Shown here piece after piece: positions 54,287 through 63,383 of a DNA stretch of 64,000 nt. Below the pieces are notes generated by a model, which ran no database searches, was not told where the DNA came from, and saw only the letters and a program-made list of their open reading frames with translations. The first letter of the stretch is position 1. Every line of letters starts with the position of its first letter. The translations under genes and the position numbers were made by a program. Source of the stretch: Microvirga terricola (GTDB taxonomy: Bacteria > Pseudomonadota > Alphaproteobacteria > Rhizobiales > Beijerinckiaceae); contig NZ_JAATJS010000003.1 in the NCBI RefSeq assembly GCF_011777495.1, forward strand, positions 682,001 through 746,000, read 5' to 3'.

Positions 54287-55155
54287 CCACGACCACGCTC
54301 ACTCCCGAAATCGGCCGTAGCTCGCTTCCCTTCATCGATCCGTTTCACCCGGACCGGCCCATCGAAGTGAACTTCTATCGTCCCGCAGCCCACGGTCCCG
54401 ATGATCCGGTTGTGATTGTCCAGCACGGCATGCTGCGCAATGGCGACGAGTATCGGGACTTCTGGATTCCGGCGGCGGAAAAGCATCGCATCCTGATCGC
54501 CGCGCCGACTTTTTCCGACGAGCATTATCCCAAGTCAGAAAGCTACAATAACGGGCTCGTCATCCGGGATGATGGCGATGTGCGGCCCTATGAGAATTGG
54601 CTTTACTCCGTGCCGGGCCGTGTCTTTGCCGCTCTGCGGAAAGGCGGCGTGACACGCCGTTCCCAGGCGCGGCTCTTCGGCCACTCCGCCGGCGGCCAGT
54701 TCGCGCATCGGATGCTCGCGACCCAGGGTCATGAATCCTTCGAGGCTGTCATTGCCGGCAACCCCGGTTGGTACACGCTTCCGACGCTGCAGCACGATTT
54801 CCCCGAAGGGATTGGCAGGATCGGCCTCGATGAGAAGGCCCTTGTGCGCTGGCTCGCTTATCCGATGACCATCTTCGCTGGCGATCAGGACATCAGCACG
54901 GACGATCCGAACCTTCCCGCCCAGGCCGAAGCCCTGAGGCAGGGGCCGCATCGTTATGCCCGCGCCCATTTCGTCTACGACTTCGGCCGTCGCGAAGCGG
55001 AGCGTCTCGGACTTCCCTTCCGTTGGCAGCTGGTCCGCGTCGAAGGCATTGGCCATGACGGCGCCGCGATGTCGCGCGCCGCCGCTGCCTACTGGTTCGA
55101 GGGGCGCATTCCGCCGGCTGAAGAGCTGGTGACTGAGGAAGTCGGCGCGCTGTAA
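54283..55155 (+). CDS. Alpha/beta hydrolase linked to peptide-type importer
   Basis: The 290-residue protein shows VVIVQHGMLRNGDEYRDFWIPAAEKHRILIAAPTF near the N-terminus, nucleophile elbow LFGHSAGGQFAHRMLA, GNPGWYTLPT, acid region IFAGDQDISTDDPN and histidine VEGIGHDGAAMSRA. It has no signal peptide, so it acts inside the cell. The overlapping start with the ATPase gene means it works on what the transporter brings in, probably an ester or amide. Confidence 0.88.
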   Translation: MTTTTLTPEIGRSSLPFIDPFHPDRPIEVNFYRPAAHGPDDPVVIVQHGMLRNGDEYRDFWIPAAEKHRILIAAPTFSDEHYPKSESYNNGLVIRDDGDVRPYENWLYSVPGRVFAALRKGGVTRRSQARLFGHSAGGQFAHRMLATQGHESFEAVIAGNPGWYTLPTLQHDFPEGIGRIGLDEKALVRWLAYPMTIFAGDQDISTDDPNLPAQAEALRQGPHRYARAHFVYDFGRREAERLGLPFRWQLVRVEGIGHDGAAMSRAAAAYWFEGRIPPAEELVTEEVGAL

Positions 55156-55199
55156 CGCTGCGCCTTGAAAGACGACACACGATACCTTCGGAGCGAGAG

Positions 55200-56618
55200 A
55201 TGAACGTTCGCAATGAGATCTGGCAACAAGTGGACGCCGCCAAGGACCGGCTCATCGCATTGAGCGATAGAGTCTGGGGGATGCCGGAGGTCTGCTATAC
55301 CGAAGTCCGCTCGGCGGCCGAGCACGTTGCGGAATTGCGGCATCAAGGCTTTCGCGTCACCGAGAACATCGCGGGCATCCCAACCGCTGTCATAGGCGAA
55401 GCCGGGGAGGGAGGGCCGGTCATCGCCTTCCTTGGAGAGTACGACGCCCTGCCGGGTCTCAGCCAGGAGGCGGGCATCGCGGAGCACCGTCCGATCGAGG
55501 CCGGTGGGCACGGTCACGGCTGCGGCCACAATCTTCTGGGGTCGGCAGCGCTCCTCGCCGCGGTCGCCTTGAAGAACTGGTTGGCCGAGAAGGGGATTCC
55601 CGGTCGCGTGCGTTACTATGGCTGCCCCGCGGAGGAGGGTGGCGCGGCCAAGGCCTTCATGGTGCGCGCCGGTGCCTTTGATGACGCCGACATCGCCATC
55701 TCATGGCATCCCTATAGCTTCTGGGAAGTTGCGCCGGCCCTGTCGCTGGCCAACACGCGTGCCGACTTCACCTTTACCGGACGCGCGGCTCACGCCGCCG
55801 CGTCTCCGCATTTGGGGCGCAGCGCACTCGACGCGGTGGAGCTGATGAATGTCGGCGTCAACTACATGCGCGAGCATATGCCGTCCGATGCGCGTGTGCA
55901 CTACGCCCTGCTCGATACCGGTGGTATCGCGCCGAATGTGGTGCAGGCCCATGCCCGCGTTCGCTACTCCATCCGGGCTATGGACCTGCCCGGTATGCTC
56001 GAACTCGTCGAGCGCGTGCACAAGATTGCGCAAGGTGCGGCGCTGATGACTGAGACCAGCGTCGAAATGCGCATCGTCAGCGCCGTATCGAACACCCTCG
56101 GGAACAAGCCTCTGGAACAGGCCCTGCACAACGCCATGGAGGAATTGGGCCCGCCCGCCTTCGACGACGCTGACCGCGAGTTCGCCCGCCAAATCCGCGC
56201 GACTTTGTCTGCGCAGGAAATCGCTTCGGTCTATCGGGCGATTGGGCAACCGCAAACCGACGCGCCGCTCGCCGACTTCCTCGTGCCGCTGGATTCCCCG
56301 CGCAAGCCGATGATCGGCTCGACTGATATCGGCGACGTCAGTTGGGTGGTGCCGACGGTTCAGGCCCACGCGCCGACGGTGGCAATTGGGACACCGTTCC
56401 ACACATGGCAGATCGTGGCGCAGGGCAAGGCACCGGCCGCGCACAAGACCATGGTCCACGTTGCGAAGGCCATGGCTGCGACCGGAATGGCCGCGATCAC
56501 GGATGCCTCGCTGCGCGCTGCCGCCAAGGCCGATCTCGCCCAGCAGACTCGCGCGACGCCCTACGTGAGTCCTCTTAAGGAGGGCGTAGAGCCGCCGCTC
56601 GACATGTCGGTTGCCTAA
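55200..56618 (+). CDS. M20-family amidohydrolase, AbgB-like
   Basis: The 472-residue metallo-hydrolase has M20 features: FLGEYDALPGLSQEAG, GHGHGCGHNLLGSAALLAAVALKNWL with the metal-site Cys and His, GCPAEEGGAAKAFMVRAGAFDDADIAISWHP and the dimerisation-domain FTFTGRAAHAAASPHLGRSALDAVELMNVGVNYMREH. TSTDIGDVSWVVPTVQAHAPTVAIGTPFHTWQ is close to p-aminobenzoyl-glutamate hydrolase subunit B. It is last of the operon, 44 bases after the esterase. Likely substrates are N-acyl or N-aroyl amino acids. Confidence 0.92.
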   Translation: MNVRNEIWQQVDAAKDRLIALSDRVWGMPEVCYTEVRSAAEHVAELRHQGFRVTENIAGIPTAVIGEAGEGGPVIAFLGEYDALPGLSQEAGIAEHRPIEAGGHGHGCGHNLLGSAALLAAVALKNWLAEKGIPGRVRYYGCPAEEGGAAKAFMVRAGAFDDADIAISWHPYSFWEVAPALSLANTRADFTFTGRAAHAAASPHLGRSALDAVELMNVGVNYMREHMPSDARVHYALLDTGGIAPNVVQAHARVRYSIRAMDLPGMLELVERVHKIAQGAALMTETSVEMRIVSAVSNTLGNKPLEQALHNAMEELGPPAFDDADREFARQIRATLSAQEIASVYRAIGQPQTDAPLADFLVPLDSPRKPMIGSTDIGDVSWVVPTVQAHAPTVAIGTPFHTWQIVAQGKAPAAHKTMVHVAKAMAATGMAAITDASLRAAAKADLAQQTRATPYVSPLKEGVEPPLDMSVA

Positions 56619-56643
56619 TACCTGGCCGCGGCGGTGAGGGCGG

Positions 56644-58011
56644 TCACGCGATCGAGACCGCTTTGATGTTGACGAACTCTCTGATCCCGAAATGGGAGAG
56701 TTCGCGACCGTACCCGCTTTCCTTGACCCCGCCGAACGGAAGGCGGGGGTCTGATGCCACGGTGTGGTTGACGAAGACGGAGCCGCTCTCGATCAGTTCC
56801 GCGGCGATCGCTTCGCCGCGGGCGACATCGCGCGTGAAAACGCCGCCGCCCAGGCCGAAGGAGGAATCGTTCGCAGTCGCAATCGCTTCAGCCTCGTCCT
56901 TCACCGTGATGACCGAGGCAACAGGGCCGAACAGTTCCTCCTCGTAGGCTGGCATCCCAGGTTGCACATCCGTCAGGACAGTGGGCGGATAATAGGCGCC
57001 GTTGCCTTCAGGAATCTCTCCTCCGAGCAGCAGGCGTGCACCCGTGACGATGCTCGCCTCGACCTGCCGGTGCAATTGATCCCGTAAATCCTGACGCGCA
57101 AGCGGGCCAAGCTGGGTTGCCTCGTTCAACGGGTCGCCCATTTGTGCCGCCTTCATCTTGCTCACGAGAAGCGCCTCGTAGCGCTCCCGCACAGATGCGA
57201 CGACGATGAAGCGCTTGGCTGCGATGCAGCTTTGACCTGAATTGACGAGCCGGCCCTTGGCGCTCTCCGCCGCGGCGAGTTCCAGGTCCGCATCGTGCAA
57301 AATGAGATAGGCGTCGCTTCCGCCGAGTTCGAGCACGGTCTTCTTCAGCATCGCGCCCGCCTTGGCCGCGACCTGTCGGCCCGCCGGTCCGCTCCCTGTC
57401 AAGGTGACAGCACGGATCAGTGGATTTTCGATCAGCGCCTCCACCTGACCGCTGCCGACGAGCAACGTGCGAAAAAGGTTTTCCGGAAAGCCCGCATCCC
57501 GAAAGATCTCTTCGATGGCCAACGCGCATCCCGGTACGTTGGATGCGTGTTTCAGAACCGCGGCGTTCCCCGCCATCAGGCCGGGACCGGCGAAGCGGAA
57601 AGCCTGCCAGAACGGAAAATTCCAGGGCATTACGGCGAGAATGACACCTAAGGGATTGAAGGCGACGAAGCTCTTGCTGGATTCTGTTTGGACGGATTCT
57701 CGCGCCAGAAAACGCTCCGCATTATCGGCATAGAAATCGCAGGCGAGGGCGCATTTCTTCAGCTCGGCTTCGCCAGCCGAAACAGGCTTTCCCATTTCCA
57801 TTGCCGTCAGCCGCGCGAGATCCTTGGCGCGAGCGCGTAAGACTTCCGCGGCCTTCTTCATCAATGCGGAGCGCTCGGCAAAGGAGGTTTGGCGCCATGC
57901 CAAAAACGCCTCATGCGTCTGAGCGACAATCCGAGAGGCGGCGTCAGGGGGTAATTCCTCATAGACCTGGATCGTCTCGCCTGTTGCCGGGTTGATCGCT
58001 GCAATGGTCAT
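56644..58011 (-). CDS. NAD(P)-dependent succinate-semialdehyde-type dehydrogenase
   Basis: This 455-residue aldehyde dehydrogenase begins MTIAAINPATGE, as in GabD-like and Sad-like enzymes. The catalytic Glu lies in VLELGGSDAYLIL and the Cys in NSGQSCIAAKRFIV. VMPWNFPFWQAFRFAGPGLMAGNAAVLKHASN is the coenzyme region. An ATG at 58023 also has a fair ribosome site. It oxidises succinate semialdehyde or related aldehydes; the substrate is not certain. It converges with the M20 gene, 25 bases apart. Confidence 0.9.
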   Translation of the reverse strand: MTIAAINPATGETIQVYEELPPDAASRIVAQTHEAFLAWRQTSFAERSALMKKAAEVLRARAKDLARLTAMEMGKPVSAGEAELKKCALACDFYADNAERFLARESVQTESSKSFVAFNPLGVILAVMPWNFPFWQAFRFAGPGLMAGNAAVLKHASNVPGCALAIEEIFRDAGFPENLFRTLLVGSGQVEALIENPLIRAVTLTGSGPAGRQVAAKAGAMLKKTVLELGGSDAYLILHDADLELAAAESAKGRLVNSGQSCIAAKRFIVVASVRERYEALLVSKMKAAQMGDPLNEATQLGPLARQDLRDQLHRQVEASIVTGARLLLGGEIPEGNGAYYPPTVLTDVQPGMPAYEEELFGPVASVITVKDEAEAIATANDSSFGLGGGVFTRDVARGEAIAAELIESGSVFVNHTVASDPRLPFGGVKESGYGRELSHFGIREFVNIKAVSIA

Positions 58012-58319
58012 GATCCGCTCCATCGGCCTTCCTGTGGGCGTTGATCTAGCGCTCCGACTCCCTTCGAAAACCCGTCGCTGAGCGGCTTAGCTTCAGGCAC
58101 TGGGACATGTTCGCGCTTAGAATGCCGCGGCATGGACAGTGCCGTGACCGCGCACCATATAGCGCCCATCGTCGAAGGGGCGTGGTTCGGCAGTGATCGA
58201 CCCGAGCTGAGCGAAAAGTGGCTCGCCGCACGTCAAAGACCCTCGACACCAAGCGCGCGAATGGAGCGTCGCCGGGCCGGTCCAGCTAACTCCGCCGTTT
58301 TCGCAACGGAGGACTGGTG

Positions 58320-60287
58320 ATGCCTTTGAATGTCGCGCAGAAACTGATTCAATCGCACCTCGTATCTGGCGAGATGAAGCCGGGAGACGAGATCGGGCTT
58401 CGGATCGATCAAACGCTGACGCAGGACGCGACCGGCACAATGGTCATGCTCGAGCTGGAAGCGATGGATCTTGATCGCGTGAAGACCGAGGTCAGCGTGC
58501 AGTATGTCGACCACAACCTGATCCAGGCGGATTTCAAAAACCCCGACGACCACCTTTTTCTCCGCAGCGCCTGCCAACGGTTCGGCGTGTGGTTCTCCAG
58601 GCCGGGAAACGGCGTGAGCCATCCATGCCATCAGGAGAATTTCGGCAAGCCAGGCAAGACACTTCTCGGTTCTGACAGTCACACGCCAGCGGGCGGCGCC
58701 TTGGGCATGTTGGCGATTGGCGCTGGCGGTCTCGAAGTCGCCTTAGCCATGGCGGGGGAACCATTCTACACGCGCATGCCACAGATCTGGGGTGTCAAAC
58801 TCACAGGCGAGCTGCCGGAATGGGTGAGCGCCAAGGATGTCATTCTCGAGATGCTTCGCCGTCACGGCGTCGCAGGCGGAGTGGGGCGCGTCGTCGAGTA
58901 TTATGGGCCGGGCCTCGCTACGCTGAGCGCAATGGATCGCCATGTCATTGCCAATATGGGTGCCGAGCTTGGCGCGACGACCACGGTCTTTCCGTCCGAT
59001 CAGGAGGTCCGCCGTTTCCTGCGCGCGTGGAAAAGAGAGGAAGACTGGGCGGAACTCGTCGCGGATTCAGGCGCAGATTACGACGTGCACGACGAAATTG
59101 ATCTCTCAAGCCTTGAACCTTTAATCGCGATGCCGTCGAGCCCCGGCAATGTGCGGCCGGTTCGCGAAGTTGCGGGTGAACCTATCTATCAGGCCTATGT
59201 CGGCTCCTCCGCCAATCCCGGTTTTCGTGACTTTGCCGTTTCCGCGATGATGGTGCGCGGGCGGCGCGTGCATGACCGCGTGTCGTACGACGTCAATCCC
59301 ACATCCCGCGCACAGCTGGAGACCTTGGCGCGCGACGGATATGTCGTAGACCTACTTCATGCCGGCGCGCGGTTGCATCAGGCAGGCTGCAACGGCTGCA
59401 TCGGCATGGGGCAAGCGCCTGCAACGCACGAATTGTCCTTGAGAACGGTGCCCCGCAACTTCCCCGGTCGTTCCGGCACGAAGGAGGACAAGGTGTGCCT
59501 GGTGAGCCCGGAGACCGCGACCGCGTCCGCCCTGACCGGTGTGATCACGGACCCGCGGACGCTCGGCATTCCTTATCCGCGGGTGGAAGACCCTGATGAT
59601 CCCATCGTCAACCGCGAAACATTCCTCGCACCGCTCGCACCTGAAGCGGCGAGGGAAGTAGCCCTGCACAAAGGCCCGAACATCGCCTCGCTGCCTCCTT
59701 TCGAGCCGCTACCGGATACAATTGAAGTGCCCGTTCTGCTCAAAGTGGCGGACAACGTTTCCACGGATGAGATCATGCCCGCTGGAACCCGCGTGCTGCC
59801 ATTCAGAAGCAACATTCCCAAGATCGCCGAATTCTCGTTCGACGTTATCGATCCCACCTATGCCACGCGCGCTAAACAGGCGTCAGGCCACATAGTGATT
59901 GGCGGAAACAATTATGGCCAAGGATCAAGCCGCGAACACGCCGCGCTGGGTCCGAAATTCCTCGGTCTGCGCGCTGTCATTGCCAAAAGCTTCGCGCGGA
60001 TTCATTCGCAGAACCTGATCAACTTCGGAATGCTGCCGCTCACCTTCGTCGATCCTGCGGATTATGACGCGATCCAGAAGGGAGATGTGCTGCGTCTGAC
60101 CGATCTGCACAAAGCGCTCGCGGAGGGAAATGAACTCACCGTCGAGAACGTGACCCAAAAGCGGAGTTTCCGGGTGCGCCACGCCATGTCACCCCGACAG
60201 GTGGAGGTCGTGCTTCGCGGTGGATTGATCAATGCGTTGAAGGAGCGTCTCGGCCAGTCGGAGCGTCCTCTATCGCAGGCATCATGA
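58320..60287 (+). CDS. Aconitate hydratase, Aquifex-type, with missing cluster cysteine
   Basis: The 655-residue enzyme is an aconitase-family protein of the short type: NVAQKLIQSHLVSGEMKPGDEIGLRIDQTLTQDATG at the start, LLGSDSHTPAGGALGMLAIGAGGLE, AGCNGCIGMGQAPATH and the swivel domain GHIVIGGNNYGQGSSREHAALGPKFLGLRAVIAKSFARIHSQNL. Two cluster cysteines are present (357 and 360). The usual GSCTN loop reads GSSAN, with Ser297 in place of the third cysteine. ATG 58320 has GGAGGA six bases upstream. The enzyme may act on aconitate or a related hydroxy acid, or may hold its cluster differently. Confidence 0.88.
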   Translation: MPLNVAQKLIQSHLVSGEMKPGDEIGLRIDQTLTQDATGTMVMLELEAMDLDRVKTEVSVQYVDHNLIQADFKNPDDHLFLRSACQRFGVWFSRPGNGVSHPCHQENFGKPGKTLLGSDSHTPAGGALGMLAIGAGGLEVALAMAGEPFYTRMPQIWGVKLTGELPEWVSAKDVILEMLRRHGVAGGVGRVVEYYGPGLATLSAMDRHVIANMGAELGATTTVFPSDQEVRRFLRAWKREEDWAELVADSGADYDVHDEIDLSSLEPLIAMPSSPGNVRPVREVAGEPIYQAYVGSSANPGFRDFAVSAMMVRGRRVHDRVSYDVNPTSRAQLETLARDGYVVDLLHAGARLHQAGCNGCIGMGQAPATHELSLRTVPRNFPGRSGTKEDKVCLVSPETATASALTGVITDPRTLGIPYPRVEDPDDPIVNRETFLAPLAPEAAREVALHKGPNIASLPPFEPLPDTIEVPVLLKVADNVSTDEIMPAGTRVLPFRSNIPKIAEFSFDVIDPTYATRAKQASGHIVIGGNNYGQGSSREHAALGPKFLGLRAVIAKSFARIHSQNLINFGMLPLTFVDPADYDAIQKGDVLRLTDLHKALAEGNELTVENVTQKRSFRVRHAMSPRQVEVVLRGGLINALKERLGQSERPLSQAS

Positions 60288-60296
60288 CACTCGCTG

Positions 60297-60719
60297 TCAG
60301 CCGCCGGAAGCGGAAGGATTAGGCTCGTTCTTGGTCGCTCGTTGCGGGATCTCGAAGCGGCTTTCCTCCGCTTTGTGGAAGTATTGGCTGGCGATCAGCA
60401 TTCCTTTGAACGGCCGGATCGTCGGCACGCAGCTCAGCAGCAGGAACGGCAACGTCGTGATGAGATGCACCCACAGGCCCGGCTCGTAGGTGAGTTCGAC
60501 CCACACGCCAAACGCGGTTGCCGGAATGGCCATCGTCATCATGACGAAGAAGGCCGGGCCGTCGGCCGGGTCAGCGAAGGAGAAGTCGAGACCACACACC
60601 TCGCAGCGCGGAGCGAGCGTGAGAAAGCCGTTGAACAGGCGACCTTGTCCGCATTTGGGGCAGCGGCACTTCAGGCCGTACTTGAGGATGGCATCCTTCG
60701 CAGTCAGGTTCGCGGTCAT
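60297..60719 (-). CDS. DUF983 zinc-ribbon membrane protein
   Basis: The 140-residue protein has CRCPKCGQGRLFNGFLTLAPRCEVCGLDF, two CxxC pairs that make a zinc ribbon, then two membrane segments (FFVMMTMAIPATAFGVWVEL and LITTLPFLLLSCVPTIRPFKGMLIA). This is DUF983; function is unknown, but the gene is often near cytochrome oxidase genes. ATG 60719 follows GAAGGAT. It is divergent from the MocR gene, with an inverted repeat 36 bases upstream of it. Confidence 0.88.
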   Translation of the reverse strand: MTANLTAKDAILKYGLKCRCPKCGQGRLFNGFLTLAPRCEVCGLDFSFADPADGPAFFVMMTMAIPATAFGVWVELTYEPGLWVHLITTLPFLLLSCVPTIRPFKGMLIASQYFHKAEESRFEIPQRATKNEPNPSASGG

Positions 60720-60755
60720 ATCGGATCCTTCAGGTGTGTACGCCCGAGCGCTTAA

Positions 60756-60778
60756 TGTATGGTTTGACGATCCATACA
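60756..60778. promoter_or_regulatory. MocR operator candidate 1
   Basis: TGTATGG-N9-CCATACA, a perfect seven-base inverted repeat, lies just before the DUF983 start on one side and 129 bases from the MocR start on the other. The same TGTATG/CATACA halves recur at 60856-60879, exactly 100 bases later. Confidence 0.6.
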
Positions 60779-60855
60779 AATAGCTGTAAATTTTGTGCCG
60801 AGATCGGGCAAATGCGACGATTTTGTCGAGTTTGCTTCGATCTGTTCGCGTATCG

Positions 60856-60879
60856 TGTATGTCTGCTGTGAGGCATACA
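60856..60879. promoter_or_regulatory. MocR operator candidate 2
   Basis: TGTATG-N12-CATACA, a perfect six-base inverted repeat, lies 28 bases before the MocR GTG start. Its outer halves match those of candidate 1. Paired sites are usual for MocR dimers, which bind repeats next to their own gene. Confidence 0.6.
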
Positions 60880-60906
60880 TTTGCAAGACAAGAAGGTCAA
60901 GGAAAC

Positions 60907-62292
60907 GTGTTGTCCTGGATGCCGCAGATCGAGAGCAAAAGCGGGCCCAAGTACCTGGCTATCGCTGAGGCGCTGTTGGCTGACGTGCAATCCGGGCGCC
61001 TCAAGCCGGGCCACCGTCTGCCGCCACAGCGCCAACTCGCGAAGGAACTCGGGGTAGACCTCACCACGGTCACCCGTGCCTTCAACGAGGCACGCCGGAT
61101 GGGGTTGATCGAGGCCAACGCTGGGCGGGGAAGCTTCATCCGCGGGAGGTCTTCGGAGCGGGACGACGCGGCGCCTGCTGGCTCGCCGATCATCGACCTG
61201 AGTATGAACATGCCGCCGCAGCCGCCGGAGGCGAGGCTGCGGGAGCGCATTCAGGAGGGGGTCGCGAGCGTTCTCTCGGCGCCTCACGGTCTGATGCGTC
61301 TGCATTACCAGGAGAGCGTTGGAGCCGGGCCGGACCGCGTCGCGGCCGTGCGCTGGCTTGAGCCGCGCGTTGGTCCGGTTCCGGTCGACCGCGTTGTGGT
61401 GGCCTCCGGAGCCCAGGGGGCGCTCTACGCCATCGTGCGGGTCCTAGTCCAGCCGGACGAGGCCGTTTCCGTTCCGGCTCTGACCTATCCGGGCCTGCGC
61501 GCGATCGCTGAGCAGCTCAAGGTACGGCTTGTGCCGGTGGCGATGGACGGGGAGGGGCTTGATCCCGCAGCGCTCGATGAAGCATGCGGACGCGAGAGCC
61601 CGAAGGCAGTCTATTGCGTTCCCACCATCCACAATCCCACCAGTGCAACGATGTCGCTCAAGCGGCGCGAGGCAATCGCCGAGGTTGCCCGTCGGCGTGG
61701 GATAGCGATCATCGAGGACGACGCTTACGGGGCGCTGCCGCGGGAGGCTCCGAAGCCGATTGCGGCACTCGCGCCTGACGTGACCTGGCACATTGCCACC
61801 CTGTCGAAATGTGCGACGCCCGCGTTGCGGACGGCTTACGTCATCACGCCTGGGTTAGCCGACACCTTGCGCCTTGCGGCGGAGATCCGCGCCATGACTC
61901 TGATGGCGCCGCCCCTCATGGCGGCCCTGGGCTCGAAGTGGATTCTGGACGGCACGCTCGATGCCATCACGGCGGCGATCCGACGGGAGAGCGCCGCGCG
62001 GCAGGCCATCGCACTACGGGTCCTGCACGGGCTCGACGTCCAGGCGCATCCGGAGGGACATCATCTCTGGCTCACCCTGCCGGAACGCTGGCACCGGGCC
62101 GATCTCAATGTCTATGCGCGGCAGTCGGGCCTTGCTCTCGTGCCGAGCGAAGCTTTTGCGGTCGGGCCTGCCCCGAACGCCATCCGAGTCTCGCTCGGCG
62201 CGGCCCAAAACAAGGCGGTGCTGGAGCGGGGCTTAGGGGTGCTGGCGACGGTTCTGTCGCACGGCCCCAGCACCCTGTCGTCGATTGTGTGA
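60907..62292 (+). CDS. MocR-family regulator (GntR wHTH plus aminotransferase domain)
   Basis: The 461-residue protein joins an N-terminal GntR winged helix (KYLAIAEALLADVQSGRLKPGHRLPPQRQLAKELGVDLTTVTRAFNEARRMGLIEANAGRGSFI) to a fold-type I aminotransferase domain that binds PLP. The PLP lysine lies in IATLSKCATPALRTAYVITPG, and IIEDDAYGALPRE and YCVPTIHNPTSATMSL are cofactor-site segments. The start is uncertain: GTG 60907 or TTG 60910 follow AAGGA, while ATG 60919 lacks a site. Regulators of this class (GabR, PdxR, TauR) respond to amino acids or PLP. The two operators suggest it controls itself and DUF983. Confidence 0.93.
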   Translation: MLSWMPQIESKSGPKYLAIAEALLADVQSGRLKPGHRLPPQRQLAKELGVDLTTVTRAFNEARRMGLIEANAGRGSFIRGRSSERDDAAPAGSPIIDLSMNMPPQPPEARLRERIQEGVASVLSAPHGLMRLHYQESVGAGPDRVAAVRWLEPRVGPVPVDRVVVASGAQGALYAIVRVLVQPDEAVSVPALTYPGLRAIAEQLKVRLVPVAMDGEGLDPAALDEACGRESPKAVYCVPTIHNPTSATMSLKRREAIAEVARRRGIAIIEDDAYGALPREAPKPIAALAPDVTWHIATLSKCATPALRTAYVITPGLADTLRLAAEIRAMTLMAPPLMAALGSKWILDGTLDAITAAIRRESAARQAIALRVLHGLDVQAHPEGHHLWLTLPERWHRADLNVYARQSGLALVPSEAFAVGPAPNAIRVSLGAAQNKAVLERGLGVLATVLSHGPSTLSSIV

Positions 62293-62309
62293 TTTCCTGA
62301 GGCGGAGGG

Positions 62310-62582
62310 CTACGGGTCCCGTCGCTGATCGATGACCGTGTACTCGACGTCGATCACCTCGTCCCGCGAGCGCTGTTGCGCCTGACGCATGCGGCGACGC
62401 AGGTAGAAATACGAGGCGATTCCGGCGACCAGCATCAGCGGGAGAACGATGAAGAACCCGACGAATGCCATGACGAGCAAGGCGGCGCCAGCGGCGACAA
62501 CGACCGCCAATCTGATCGCGATGTCCAAAAGGCCGCCCGAGCGGGACGATGTGGTCGAGGTTCGGAACGAGATGAAGTCCAT
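62310..62582 (-). CDS. Small membrane protein, 90 residues
   Basis: The protein has two adjacent hydrophobic segments (IAIRLAVVVAAGAALLVMAF and VGFFIVLPLMLVAGIASYFYL, about 21-61) and a basic then acidic cytoplasmic tail (RRRMRQAQQRSRDEVIDVEYTVIDQRRDP). I do not recognise a function. It converges with the MocR gene, with a 17-base gap. The upstream sequence has a purine run (GGGGATCC) before ATG. Confidence 0.65.
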   Translation of the reverse strand: MDFISFRTSTTSSRSGGLLDIAIRLAVVVAAGAALLVMAFVGFFIVLPLMLVAGIASYFYLRRRMRQAQQRSRDEVIDVEYTVIDQRRDP

Positions 62583-62756
62583 GGCGGGATCCCCGGTTCA
62601 AGAGAAAAGTCCGACATCGCGAGCGGCCGGCGCTCGCCAGAGGGGCCCGGACCCTAAGACAGAAGCGACATAGGAAGCGCGGGGTTCGGATGCAAGATCG
62701 GGCGTAGCTGCTGTGCGGCTCTGGCGCAGTGCCACGCTTTCCGCCTTCGCCTGAAG

Positions 62757-63227
62757 TCAGCGATGTCCGCCTATCGTCAGCCCTTCCTGCTCGACGCTGA
62801 TCCAGCACTCCTGGGGGCCGCGTCTGTCGAAGAGGGTCCATGCAGGCAGCCCCTCATCCGTCATAAAGGATAGGACGTGCATTTCGTTGGACAGGCCGAC
62901 TTCGATCTCAGGCAAGCGGCCGAAGGTTTTGACATGGCGAACCTCGCTGCCGAGCAACAAGGCGAAAACATCTGGCCAAAGCGCCTCATCGCTCCAGCTC
63001 CCGCAGCGAATTGAGGTGCGGTCCTCAATCCGCCAGCTCCACTCAATCATCAGGCTCATCTGTCCTGAAGGTTGCATGGAACCGTCCCGTTTGAGGCTTT
63101 GCTTCAACTCCCCGAATTCGAGGAAAATTGCCGAGCCGTATCCCCGCCAGACGTGACGGAGTGGAAGTCCGATCAAGGGTGATGCGAAGGCATCGAAGGT
63201 GTTTTTCTCCATGCCTATCTGTAACAT
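62757..63227 (-). CDS. Hypothetical protein, 156 residues
   Basis: I do not recognise the family. The protein is soluble and looks well folded, with segments PLIGLPLRHVWRGYGSAIFLEFGEL, SLMIEWSWRIED and AWTLFDRRGPQECWISVEQEGLTIGGHR; the Trp-rich, acidic strands suggest a beta-rich fold. A second ATG (63212) may be the true start, since it gives MEKNTFDAFASP. It is divergent from the acid phosphatase gene, 156 bases away. Confidence 0.65.
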   Translation of the reverse strand: MLQIGMEKNTFDAFASPLIGLPLRHVWRGYGSAIFLEFGELKQSLKRDGSMQPSGQMSLMIEWSWRIEDRTSIRCGSWSDEALWPDVFALLLGSEVRHVKTFGRLPEIEVGLSNEMHVLSFMTDEGLPAWTLFDRRGPQECWISVEQEGLTIGGHR

Positions 63228-63383
63228 GGAAAGACATGCTTCCTAGCAACAAGCGCTGGCCGTTCCCACGATGTCGAGGGGCAGGGCAGGTGAACAGCAT
63301 GGTTCTGAGCCGCCTCCGGCATAGCCGTCATCGCACGCTGCCCTAGCTTACCCGGATCTCTTCCCCAGGGAGCAGAGGCATTG

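Noticed and set aside
58132..58320. 62-codon frame whose TGA overlaps the aconitase ATG
   Set aside because: TGATG coupling is tempting, but there is no ribosome site at its ATG and no recognisable protein pattern.
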